Positions 41,025-49,735 of a stretch of DNA of 51,673 nucleotides are shown piece after piece. Each line of letters starts with the position of its first letter. The first letter of the stretch is position 1. The stretch spans positions 1-51,673 of the forward strand of contig JABHIW010000164.1 of assembly GCA_018670825.1 (NCBI GenBank), read 5' to 3'. Both the position numbers and the translations under genes were made by a program. Origin of the DNA: Candidatus Scalindua sp. Its GTDB lineage: Bacteria; Planctomycetota; Brocadiia; Brocadiales; Scalinduaceae. Under the pieces are notes generated by a model, which worked only from the letters and a program-made list of their open reading frames with translations, was not told where the DNA came from and did no database searches.

Positions 41025-44000
41025 ATGAAGTTTACAAAATCAAAAACTCTAAGGTTTCAAATCATACTTGTGTCAGTACTGTTATTATTTGTATTGATCA
41101 TATTGTTAGGAATATCAATAAAAAGATCATTGGATGCGAAAAAGCAGACAGAAGAATATGTAATAATAAATAGAATTTCTGGACTTCTGAATACTGTAGC
41201 AGGATGGCAGGCCATAGAACGTGGTTATGGCGCTACAATAATCGGAAGCAATAAAGGTGATTCGTCACCCTTCTTCCCAAAATTCCTTGAAATGTCAGAG
41301 AAAGGAGATTCCAGAGTCTTACAAATCGAAAAAGAGGTAGAGACACTATTAAATATTAGAAGTGATAAGACTTTTGAAAAAATATTTCGCAAATGGAGAA
41401 AGAGGTATGAGCTTCTCGTATCTGCCCGTCACAAAATCGCAAGTAACAACATTTCCAATGACGAATGGCTGGATATTGCCACCCTTAATATCCGAGATGA
41501 ATTTAATCTGCGCAATACTACTTTTGCTCCTCATAATACGGAAGAAAAAATACTCTATTTGAACAATGTCCTACGTCCCAATATTGCAATATTATGTGAA
41601 TACGCAGGACTGGAGCGCGCCCTTATTAGTAATACCATTGAATCTGGCGACCCTTTATCCGACAAGTGCATCAATAGAATCAAACGCTATCGTTCCATAA
41701 TAGACCAATCTCTCGACCAGATACTATTCTTAAAGGAATTACCATCTACTTCGACCCAGATGAAGCAGTCAATAGAGATATTTGAGAATGAATTCCTGCA
41801 ATCATATCAGCTTTTAAAGGAAGAAGTTTATTCATCGAGTGAGATAATGCGAGAAGAGATAAAGAGAGTAAAAGAAAATATAGCTAATAGAACTGCAATT
41901 TTTCAAAATTATTTACACGGAATAAAAACTGATTTGTTAAATATAAGCAAAAATAAAGACGTAATAGCATTAGCAAAGTCTTTGAGCTTGAGTGCAGAGG
42001 AAGACATTAGACTCCCTGAACAGTTAAGTGCTGTAGAAAATCTATTTAACAAATATTCTCAAGTAAAAAGAGTTTATAAGCAGATTCGGTTCTTGGATAA
42101 TATCGGGTATGAGCGTGTGCATGTTGATTTTGATGGTAATGTCACCAACATTATTCATGGTGCGAAATTACAGGATAAAAGTGAAAGATATTATTTCAGA
42201 AAATCCGTCAATCTATCACAAGGAGATATATATACTTCTCCGCTTGATCTTAACATAGAGCATGGAAGGATTGAACTCCCCTATCAGCCTGTTATGCGCT
42301 ACATAACACCGGTTTTTGTAGATGGAAAGAAAACAGGGTTTATCATCTTCAACTTACTTACAAATACTCCCTCTTTTTTGCCCAAAATTACAGGGAATGA
42401 AGGTGGAAATGACTATATCTTAGCGAATCAAAATGGATTTTATCTCCACCATACAGATAAAGTGAAAGAGTGGGGAATGATGGAGTTGCTCAATAAATCA
42501 CATCATAACATAAGAGAAGACTATCCTGAAGTTGCAGAGCTAATTCTTTCCGGTAGTAAAGGGCATGTACGTTTGGCTTCTGGATCAGTGATTGTTTATA
42601 GACCGTTTTTTCCTAATCTTGAGACTGATCCCAATATTTTCTGGATTATTATAAAACAAATCAAAGGTGTGGATTATCCGGTAAATGCTTCAGCCTGGTT
42701 TGATGAAGCAACAAAGGCAATCAATACCGGATTAGCTATCGCAAGTATTGCCGGAGAAGAGGCAACCGGTATTATGTCAGAAATGGAATCTACTACAGAG
42801 AGGAATGTGCTGATTAGTTACATCATTCTTGGTTTTGCAGTTTTTGTTTTCATTTATTTTTTCAGATGGTCAAGAAATCGAGTTTTAAAACCTATACAGA
42901 AATTAACCGGGGCTACACAAAAAATAGCAGAAGGTGACTTTTCGTATAGGGTTGATGTTAAGCAAGGAGATGAGATTGGCATTCTGGCCAATAATTTTAA
43001 CATAATGGCCGATGAACTTATGAATGACATCACAATGCGCAAACAAGCGGAAGGACGCCTTAGTGCCCAGTACTATGTAACAAAAGTATTGGCAGAATCT
43101 GCCACCATTAAAGAAGCTTTACCCAAAATCCTTAAAGCCATATGTACGGCACTTCAGTGGGACCTTGGTGAGATCTGGGTATTAAATCAACAAGACTGCG
43201 TGTTACGGTGTTCGGAAATCTGGCATATTCCATCTGTCGAAGTATCAGAGTTCAAAAAGGTCACAAGACAAACTTCCTTTGCTGAAGGAATTGGTTTGCC
43301 TGGACGCATTCTTAAGAGTGCACAGCCTGCCTGGATTGCAGATGTTGTTCAGGATCTCAATTTTCCAAGAGCGTCAGTAGCAGCCAGGGATGGGTTGCAT
43401 GGAGCTTTTGGTTTTCCCATTCTTAGCGGAAACGAGGTGCTTGGTACAATCAGTTTCTATAGTCGTGAGATAAGGCAGCCAGATAAAGATTTGCTTAATA
43501 TGTTGTTGTCTATCGGTAGCCAGGTAGGTCTCTTCATGAAACGAAAGCAGGCTGAGAACGAGATAAAGAAGATGGCAAAATTCCCTAGCGAAAATCCAAA
43601 CCCAGTAATACGGATATTTAAAAACGGTAAAATACTCTACAACAACCAAGCCAGCATGACCTTGTTAGATTTCTGGGATTGTCAAACAACCAAAACAGTG
43701 CCTGTTGGAATTCTTAAAATAGTTTCGGAGACCATTCATTCTGGTTTAAGCGGAATTATCGAAATTGAGTTCAATCATTTCATATTTTCATTAACGTTTG
43801 CGCCTGTAATAGAAGAGGGCTACGTTAATGTTTATGGACTGAACATCACCGAGCGCAAGAAAATGGAAACCGCCCTCTTGCAGTCTGAAAAATTAAAGGC
43901 AATGGGTATGATAACGGCTGGTATCTCTCACGATTTTAACAATATCCTTTCCATAATCTCTGGTAATGTACAATTATTTGAGATGGATTATAAAGATAAT

Positions 44001-44993
44001 AAGGAGTTGATGAACGGGTTTCGTACCATTCTTAAAGCGTCAGATGATGGAGCTGAAATAGTACGCAGGATGAGTCTGTTTACCAAGAATAAAGAATGTA
44101 CAGCAGCGTTTCTGCCTGTCGATATAAAGGGAGTATTGGAACAGTCGATTGAATTCGTAAAGCCCAGATGGATGAACATTGCTAAGGCAAGGGGAATAGA
44201 CTATGACATGGACTTTGACGATTTAGTAGAAGTACCAATAATAAAGGGAAATGAACCTGAGTTAAGAGAGGTGTTCATCAACATAATAAATAACGCCATG
44301 GATGTAATGGATAAAGGCGGCTGCTTGTCTTTTCGCACATGGCAGAACGAAGGGAATATATTTATAAGCATATCTGACACAGGGGAGGGTATGCCAGAAG
44401 AGGTGAAGAAGAATGTATTCGTACCGTTTTATACTACAAAGCGGGAAAAAGGAAGTGGGCTGGGTATGAGTATGTCTTACGGTATAATCGAAAAACATGG
44501 TGGAAAGATAGAGGTGAAAAGCAAGGTAGGAAAAGGCACGACATTTACTATTAGGCTTCCCATTACTGTGTCGCCTGCTCAGAAAACTGAATTACCTGTA
44601 GAAGATCAAAAAATTAAGGCTGAGGGCCTCAATATTTTAGCAGTGGATGATAAGGAAGATATACGTTCTCTCCTGGAAATGTTCTTTGCTAATAATGGCC
44701 ATACGGTTAAGACTGTTGAAGGAGGAAACATGGCTATAGAAGTGTTGAAAACAGAAATCTTTGACATCGTGTTGTGTGATCTTGTTATGCCTGATATATC
44801 TGGGTATGAAGTAATAGCGGTATTGAACAAGCTTGAAAAAAGGCCAATAATTGGTGTACTGACTGGTTGGAGTGAAAAAATTGAAACTGAAGATATAAAT
44901 AAATTAAATGTAGACTTTGTCATCAGAAAACCTTTTAAATTTTCAGTACTGACAAAGTCTATAAATGAAGCACTTGGTACAGATAGTAGATGA
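41025..44993 (+). CDS. Giant hybrid histidine kinase: NIT-like and CACHE-like sensor, HAMP, GAF, HisKA, HATPase, REC
   Basis: 1322 residues. TM1 is at 12-32. A NIT-like helical domain follows (NTVAGWQAIERGYGATIIGS, about 55-290), then a beta-rich CACHE-like part (about 330-580). TM2 is at about 600-620, HAMP at about 620-675, and a GAF domain at about 690-850 (LQWDLGEIWVLN ... FGFPILSGNEVLGTI). After a short PAS-like part come HisKA with H969 in GISHDFNNIL, HATPase_c (NIINNAMDVMDKGG, DTGEGM, GSGLGMSMSYGI) and a C-terminal receiver with D1252 in VLCDLVMPDISG. NIT domains in other proteins sense nitrate/nitrite; that would fit nitrogen metabolism but is inference. GAAAG lies 6 bases before the ATG. 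It stands alone after two terminators. Confidence 0.93.
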   Translation: MKFTKSKTLRFQIILVSVLLLFVLIILLGISIKRSLDAKKQTEEYVIINRISGLLNTVAGWQAIERGYGATIIGSNKGDSSPFFPKFLEMSEKGDSRVLQIEKEVETLLNIRSDKTFEKIFRKWRKRYELLVSARHKIASNNISNDEWLDIATLNIRDEFNLRNTTFAPHNTEEKILYLNNVLRPNIAILCEYAGLERALISNTIESGDPLSDKCINRIKRYRSIIDQSLDQILFLKELPSTSTQMKQSIEIFENEFLQSYQLLKEEVYSSSEIMREEIKRVKENIANRTAIFQNYLHGIKTDLLNISKNKDVIALAKSLSLSAEEDIRLPEQLSAVENLFNKYSQVKRVYKQIRFLDNIGYERVHVDFDGNVTNIIHGAKLQDKSERYYFRKSVNLSQGDIYTSPLDLNIEHGRIELPYQPVMRYITPVFVDGKKTGFIIFNLLTNTPSFLPKITGNEGGNDYILANQNGFYLHHTDKVKEWGMMELLNKSHHNIREDYPEVAELILSGSKGHVRLASGSVIVYRPFFPNLETDPNIFWIIIKQIKGVDYPVNASAWFDEATKAINTGLAIASIAGEEATGIMSEMESTTERNVLISYIILGFAVFVFIYFFRWSRNRVLKPIQKLTGATQKIAEGDFSYRVDVKQGDEIGILANNFNIMADELMNDITMRKQAEGRLSAQYYVTKVLAESATIKEALPKILKAICTALQWDLGEIWVLNQQDCVLRCSEIWHIPSVEVSEFKKVTRQTSFAEGIGLPGRILKSAQPAWIADVVQDLNFPRASVAARDGLHGAFGFPILSGNEVLGTISFYSREIRQPDKDLLNMLLSIGSQVGLFMKRKQAENEIKKMAKFPSENPNPVIRIFKNGKILYNNQASMTLLDFWDCQTTKTVPVGILKIVSETIHSGLSGIIEIEFNHFIFSLTFAPVIEEGYVNVYGLNITERKKMETALLQSEKLKAMGMITAGISHDFNNILSIISGNVQLFEMDYKDNKELMNGFRTILKASDDGAEIVRRMSLFTKNKECTAAFLPVDIKGVLEQSIEFVKPRWMNIAKARGIDYDMDFDDLVEVPIIKGNEPELREVFINIINNAMDVMDKGGCLSFRTWQNEGNIFISISDTGEGMPEEVKKNVFVPFYTTKREKGSGLGMSMSYGIIEKHGGKIEVKSKVGKGTTFTIRLPITVSPAQKTELPVEDQKIKAEGLNILAVDDKEDIRSLLEMFFANNGHTVKTVEGGNMAIEVLKTEIFDIVLCDLVMPDISGYEVIAVLNKLEKRPIIGVLTGWSEKIETEDINKLNVDFVIRKPFKFSVLTKSINEALGTDSR

Positions 44994-45105
44994 TAAAAGA
45001 CCGCATCCGCATCAGTATGGATTTATAAACCGATGTAGTGTATTATTGTGTTTAGACTTCCAAGAGATTGAAATAAATAAAGAAGTATTTCACTTACTTT
45101 TAAGA

Positions 45106-45276
45106 TCAGATAAGTAGTTGGACTTTTGTTCTTTCTCCACGTCCCTTCAAAAGCTCTATAGGTTCAATCTCACCATCACAGGGGAAATACTCAGGACAGT
45201 GTTGTCGCATCTTAACCTTTCCATGTTTCTCTTGTTTTATGTTGAATATTTGATTGCATTTTTTACAAATAAACAT
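45106..45276 (-). CDS. Small zinc-ribbon protein (56 aa)
   Basis: Starts MFICKKCNQIFNIKQEKHGK, has a second cysteine pair (C27 and C33 in HCPEYFPCDGE) and ends in a basic RGRGERTKVQ stretch. C4-x2-C7 with C27-x5-C33 looks like a zinc ribbon. AGAGGTG lies 6 bases before the ATG, a good start. It is monocistronic on the minus strand, opposite the giant kinase. Function unknown; such small ribbons often bind nucleic acids or proteins. Confidence 0.6.
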   Translation of the reverse strand: MFICKKCNQIFNIKQEKHGKVKMRQHCPEYFPCDGEIEPIELLKGRGERTKVQLLI

Positions 45277-45499
45277 AAATCACCTCTCTTGTCTCTTGTT
45301 GTAAAGAAATATGATAATTGTCAAAACTTATCTTACTGTTCTTTCACTGTAGTAGGATTGTAGTAGACTCCAGCGTAACCACCAAGGCACTACAGGACTC
45401 AACAGGAAAAGAATAAAGTTATACACCATTGTCAGTTATTGTGATAGCGACATAACTGATACTAAATCAGGCAGTTATGAAATTTGTAAAAAATGTCTT

Positions 45500-45549
45500 G
45501 CCCTCATTCGACAAGCAAGGGGTCACTGGTTTGAGTCCAGTATCGCCCA
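45500..45549 (+). other. tRNA 3'-end-like remnant (possible attachment site)
   Basis: ACTGG TTTGAGT CCAGT (45525-45541) has the exact shape of a tRNA T-arm (5-base stem, 7-base loop, G-A-G-T), followed by ATCGCCCA like a 3' acceptor strand. No matching 5' GGGCGAT or anticodon arm is found upstream, so the tRNA is not intact. Such 3' scraps are left at integration sites. The related word TCGACAAGCAAGG also occurs at 47947. Confidence 0.45.
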
Positions 45550-45569
45550 TATTATTAAACAAGGACTTT

Positions 45570-45593
45570 CCCCGGACAAAAGGCGCCAAGGAC
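45570..45593 (+). repeat. Dispersed 24-bp core repeat, copy 10
   Basis: CCCCGGACAAAAGGCGCCAA then GGAC. The 7-base word CAAGGAC occurs just before (45560-45566) and at the right end (45587-45593), consistent with insertion plus short duplication. Removing the insert gives CAAGGACATAGG. Confidence 0.8.
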
Positions 45594-46162
45594 ATAGGAT
45601 AAGTGGTAGGTAACGTAATCCTAAAAATTGTGACCATTTTGTGACTAAAATTTTAAGGGGTATGGTGAGCAAATTACCATACTCCTTTTTTACTTTCTTC
45701 TTCACTCCAACTACATATAAAGCGTTCACCCATCAAACGTAATCAGGCGGTAACACTGAAATATACAACTTCTTATTTTTCTGATTCTAATGAAGATATA
45801 AGCATGTCAACCAGAATAATCTAATTGGTATAAGAGTGGATTCAACCTGACCAATTAAGTAAAGAGGAAATTATAAAATTATTGGGATCACTAATAGAGG
45901 CTTGATGAATTAATTGCGTCGACCCCTTTTCTTTGTGTATAAGAATCGATATTTTTGTATAATAAGTCCTTAAATCCCAGGATATCTAAAAGTGCTACTG
46001 TTCTGTTTCCCAACACAGATAACAATTTCTTACAATTTCTGTAGCTTGAAGATGAATAATAATCACTTGTTTGGCGTGATATATGTGATGATCATAGTAA
46101 TAACTCTCGAAACTAAGTGATTATGATGTTAAATACCACACAAATAGGCAAGGAGGCCTAAA

Positions 46163-46535
46163 ATGCAACAATCTTTAAAATTGCTTAACGGGGAGCAGTA
46201 CACTATTATTATTTGCAAAAGAAAAACTATCTCAAAAAATCACATGTCCTTCAATACTGATACAAACGTTTTGTTCTATTGAACATAAAATAAATGAGTT
46301 CTATGGTGGCCTTGCTAATGTAGGTAATGCTGAAATTGAGTTCCAGGCATTATTAAAACATGAAAACTGTAAAAAAATATGGAATGAATTAGCTACTGAT
46401 TTATTACAAATTGATAGTGAAAGCAATAAAGTCGATAATCACCAGTGTGTGTTCTCAGAAAATATATTACAAATGTGGTCGCAAGCTAAAGCACCAAACG
46501 AACAAGAATCGTCTAGCACTACTTTTATATATTGA
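46163..46535 (+). pseudogene. Hypothetical gene with a one-base frameshift in a G4 run
   Basis: AAGGAGG lies 6 bases before the ATG. The ATG frame codes MQQSLKLLNG and soon ends (39 codons). Removing one G from GGGG at 46190-46193 gives a continuous 123-residue protein: ...SSTLLLFAKEKLSQKITC, IEHKINEFYGGLANVGNAEI, HENCKKIWNELATDLLQIDS, ending in SSSTTFIY. The frame is free of stops for 110 codons and has clear protein character. I do not recognise the family. The indel may be a real mutation, a sequencing error or a programmed shift. Confidence 0.6.
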
Positions 46536-46757
46536 TATAACGCAACTATTACAATAGTATTCAAATAAACTTGTATATCGAAAGAAGATACAACGTAACA
46601 CGCCATTATCGGGCACTAATAACTTTTTGTTTTCAAGCTTACAATAGACTTTAAAAGTGACAACGGGGGCGGGTCATTAAAAATCTTCATGGTAGATGCA
46701 AATAAGCAAAATATTGAGTTGCACTGATAGCAAAAACAGATTGAAAGGTTTGATGCC

Positions 46758-47186
46758 ATGTATGAAAAAAAGAGTGTATTGGTCTCATCAATTATGACAA
46801 CCGAGGTGGTTACTATAGGATTGGATGATTCTCTTGAAACAATTCGTAAGATTTTTGAAAATTCTAAGTTCCATCATCTTCTGGTTCATGAAAAAGGAAA
46901 GCTTGTTGGTGTGATCTCAGATCGTGACTTGCTGAAACGGTTGTGTCCTTGGCTAGGTAAAATTAGTGAAAAGCCGCACGGCAGAAATACACTGGAAGTA
47001 AAGGCGCACAGTATTATGAGTCATAACCCTATAACTATATTTAAAGATGATAGCGTAGAAAAAACTGCCAGGTTAATGCTGAGTCATAACGTATCCTGCC
47101 TTCCCATTATTTCAAAAGTAGGTGGTATTGAGGGTATTGTTACGTGGAAAGATATCTTGTCTTTTATCCTGAAAACTGACAACTGA
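46758..47186 (+). CDS. CBS-domain pair protein
   Basis: 142 residues with two CBS domains: about 8-62 (SIMTTEVVTIGLDDSLETIR ... LVGVISDRDLLKRL) and about 84-140 (SIMSHNPITIFKDDSVEKTA ... IEGIVTWKDILSFI). CBS pairs bind adenosyl nucleotides such as AMP, ATP or SAM and regulate partner proteins; stand-alone forms like this are common and their targets unknown. GAAAGG lies 13 bases before the ATG, rather far. It is isolated on the plus strand between the frameshifted gene and an IS fragment. Confidence 0.93.
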   Translation: MYEKKSVLVSSIMTTEVVTIGLDDSLETIRKIFENSKFHHLLVHEKGKLVGVISDRDLLKRLCPWLGKISEKPHGRNTLEVKAHSIMSHNPITIFKDDSVEKTARLMLSHNVSCLPIISKVGGIEGIVTWKDILSFILKTDN

Positions 47187-47449
47187 AACCTGAGATTTCA
47201 GAGAGGATGGTTGTTTCATCTCGCAACGGTTATACACGTAAAAAGCCGAGAAGAAAAAAATGTAGGTCGGTTTTAGAAAGCCGACATTATTGTGTACATA
47301 ATATGATTCGGTGCGTAAGAAAATCCTCTACAACTCATTGACCTTCCTGCCTGGATAGCTGGCTAGACGGGTGAGGTTGTTATCATTCATCTTAAACACT
47401 ATTTACATATCAAACATGATCGAGGTTTTTTATTGCTATTAGTCAATCG

Positions 47450-47656
47450 CTACCTATTATTAAGGTGTCTTGGTTTGTCATTCTCCCGTTTTCCCTTGAA
47501 GGTTTCTTTCACTCCTCCTAATGCTCGTTTAGGCCAATCCGTTATTTGTGTCCTATGTACTTCGTATTTTGATGACAGCTCCGCTATGGTCTTTTCGTCT
47601 TTGATCGCTTCCAATGCCACTTTGTCCTTAAATCCCGCATTAAAACCCTTTCTCAT
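47450..47656 (-). pseudogene. IS3-family transposase OrfA fragment
   Basis: 68 residues matching the N-terminal helix-turn-helix of IS3 OrfA: MRKGFNAGFKDKVALEAIKD, EKTIAELSSKYEVHRTQITD, W-x-K. The usual C-terminal coiled coil (leucine zipper, about 30 residues) is missing, no OrfB follows and no terminal inverted repeats are visible. It is a dead remnant left by an insertion sequence. Confidence 0.8.
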
Positions 47657-48417
47657 TAAAAAAAGATCAGTCCTCGCATTTAAGTATTTGTAGTATTCCT
47701 TTTATGTACAAAATCATGGACAGACACTGATTTAATTATATAGAATATAAAAGTTATATATTATTGAAGATCAAGAGGGAAAAGAGTGGAGTAGTGTGAT
47801 TGCAGAAGGGAGGGGATGACTGTCAAGTAATTGTCAAGTAAGCAAATCAAAACAGGGAGTAAATCAACCTCCCCATTCTGCCTTAAATCTAAGCAACCAT
47901 AACAGTTAGAACTAAACCAAAAAACTCTATAGCTTCTTTCCCTTGCTCGACAAGCAAGGAGGTCTCCCGCCTATATCAAAACTTACAAGCTGTTGTAAAA
48001 CAGGTAGTTATTAACACCTTTCTGATGGGTAGTGTGATAAAACGGTGACATTGCTAATTAGAAAAGGTCATTAGTAGGCAATCTACTGTATCCTTTTTTT
48101 ATTAAGGATTTGAATAACAGCCATTTCCCTGTTTATTTTTGAACGAGTATAATACTGTTCTTGTTGTCGCTGCATATAATTCCTTTTTTGGAAAATATTA
48201 CCTTCGCTCCTCTCTGCATATAAATAAGATTAAACATTTTAAAAAGGCTGTTATTCTTATCAATTATTCATAATTGTCAATTTCATTGAAAAATGGCGTA
48301 AGGAGCATAACATGTATCTACTACTTTACGCTGCTGCTGCTGATACTTGACACCTGATCCAGAGACGGTAGAATCGATACGGACAGTATCCACGACTACA
48401 CAAATATCTGTATTAAC
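47657..48417. other. Intergenic region, scraps only
   Basis: 761 bases with no accepted gene. TCGACAAGCAAGGAGGTC at 47947-47964 resembles TCGACAAGCAAGGGGTC at 45508-45524 (next to the tRNA-like T-arm). The first half also contains CTTGCT / AGCAAG inverted arms. The end holds the upstream part of the element described at 48418. Confidence 0.4.
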
Positions 48418-48465
48418 CTGAACACTAATTTCAAAGATGGCACAAACAAGGGAGGCAGAGCAGCA
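48418..48465 (+). promoter_or_regulatory. Pre-gene element, copy A
   Basis: CTGAACACTAATTTCAAAGA, then TGGCACAAACAAGGGAGGCA and GAGCAGCA. It aligns codon by codon with 49625 and 51013, reading N-T-N-F-K-D-G-T-N-K-G-G-R. It ends just before the oxidoreductase ATG at 48478 and is in frame with it. Confidence 0.5.
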
Positions 48466-48477
48466 AGAGGTTATATC

Positions 48478-49572
48478 ATGAACAACCGTATCATTATTGT
48501 TGGTGGTGGCCCATTAGGTGTTGATCTGGCCAGGGGGCTTGAAGGTAAAGCCGATGTGACGCTGATCGAAAAAAACAGCCATTATGTGCATATACCAGCC
48601 ATGATCCGCGCGGTGATTGATCCATCCATACTGGATCGCTCCCTCATTCCTTACGATAACGCTCTGAAACACGGCAAGGTAGTGCATGGCTACGGTGTCA
48701 AGGTGGATGGGGAAGGTTTGGAACTTGCTGACGGTTCACGGATTAACGGTGATTATATTGTTGTGGCTACGGGGTCGTCCTATGCCACACCGTTCAAAGC
48801 AAAAGGTGAAGAAGGCATTGACGGGCTTCGCACGGCTAATAAAAAGGTTCATGAATCAGTGCTTGCAGCCAAAACCATTGCCATTGTCGGCGCAGGAGCA
48901 GTTGGAACAGAGCTTGCCGGAGAAATTGCCTCCGCCATACCGGATAAAAAAATTGTACTGATTTCCAATCAAAATAGCCTTTTCCCTGATCTGCCTGAAA
49001 AATTCGGACGCTCATTACTGGGAAAACTCAAAGCGATGGGGGTTGAGGTTGTCTTAGGCCAAAGCGCAGAAAATTTGAGTAGCCTTGATACTCCCTATGC
49101 AGGAACACTCACCCTTTCAGACGGGCAAAGAATTGAAGCGGATCTGATTTTTCCAGCGATCGGTGCGCGGGCAAATTCCGAACTACTTGCTACTTTGCCA
49201 GATGTTGAGATTGGGCGCGCAAACCGCGCGAAAGTCGATGCATGGCTGCGCCCGTCTTCAAAACTCTCGAATGTATTTGCTGCTGGGGATGTGTCCGAGA
49301 ACGGCGACCTCATGACCATAGTTGCCTTAGCGAAGCAAGTGCCATGGCTGAAAAATGTATTTTTAAACGTGATAAATGGAAAATCTATCGAAAGCATGAA
49401 GCCTTATGTGCCGTGGAAGAAAAACCCGCCTATCGCTGTTCCGTTGGGACCGAAAAAAGGCAACACCTACATCTTCATGACGCTGGGTAACTGGGCAACC
49501 TCCATGATGAAAGGAAAAGACCTCGTTCTCTCCAATCGTAATAAAAAGATGGGGCGGGATTTAAGCATTTAG
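48478..49572 (+). CDS. FAD/NAD(P)-dependent oxidoreductase (NDH-2/FSP1-like)
   Basis: 364 residues. The N-terminal FAD motif IIIVGGGPLGVDLARGL (about 4-20) is followed by the ribose-binding E in VTLIEKN. The second Rossmann motif IAIVGAGAVGTELAGEIA is at about 133-150, and VFAAGDVSENGD is the C-terminal FAD motif near 265. It has the layout of type II NADH dehydrogenase/AIFM2-like quinone reductases: NAD(P)H oxidation with transfer to quinone, no redox cysteine pair seen. AGAGG lies 9 bases before the ATG. It is the first of three redox genes on this strand, each preceded by the short element described at 48418, 49625 and 51013. Confidence 0.9.
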   Translation: MNNRIIIVGGGPLGVDLARGLEGKADVTLIEKNSHYVHIPAMIRAVIDPSILDRSLIPYDNALKHGKVVHGYGVKVDGEGLELADGSRINGDYIVVATGSSYATPFKAKGEEGIDGLRTANKKVHESVLAAKTIAIVGAGAVGTELAGEIASAIPDKKIVLISNQNSLFPDLPEKFGRSLLGKLKAMGVEVVLGQSAENLSSLDTPYAGTLTLSDGQRIEADLIFPAIGARANSELLATLPDVEIGRANRAKVDAWLRPSSKLSNVFAAGDVSENGDLMTIVALAKQVPWLKNVFLNVINGKSIESMKPYVPWKKNPPIAVPLGPKKGNTYIFMTLGNWATSMMKGKDLVLSNRNKKMGRDLSI

Positions 49573-49624
49573 AATAAAGAATGGTTTAATTCTGTTTTTA
49601 CTTAGTTGTGGTTACTGTTTTGCC

Positions 49625-49672
49625 ATGAACTCTAACTTTAACGGTGGTACAAATAAAGGTGGCAGGTCGGAT
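49625..49672 (+). promoter_or_regulatory. Pre-gene element, copy B
   Basis: ATGAACTCTAACTTTAACGG, then TGGTACAAATAAAGGTGGCA and GGTCGGAT. It is the best copy and opens a 21-codon frame from the ATG at 49625 to the TAA at 49690. The preceding in-frame codons read a hydrophobic run (LILFLLSCGYCFA). It lies 64 bases upstream of the aldo/keto reductase. Confidence 0.5.
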
Positions 49673-49735
49673 GAGTACCGCACAAAATAAATATTAACAT
49701 AAAAATAAAAATGTATTAATAACATTCTATTTCCC

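Noticed and set aside
45118-45363. 81-codon frame on the plus strand
   Set aside because: It is antisense to the zinc-ribbon gene, which has conserved cysteines and a good ribosome-binding site.
45500-45549. Complete tRNA gene
   Set aside because: Only the T-arm and 3' acceptor strand are present; no 5' acceptor, D-arm or anticodon arm was found upstream.
45523-45729. 68-codon minus-strand frame ending in ILDSNQ
   Set aside because: It crosses the core repeat and the tRNA-3'-end-like segment; such ILDSNQ ends are typical of spurious frames opposite tRNA ends.
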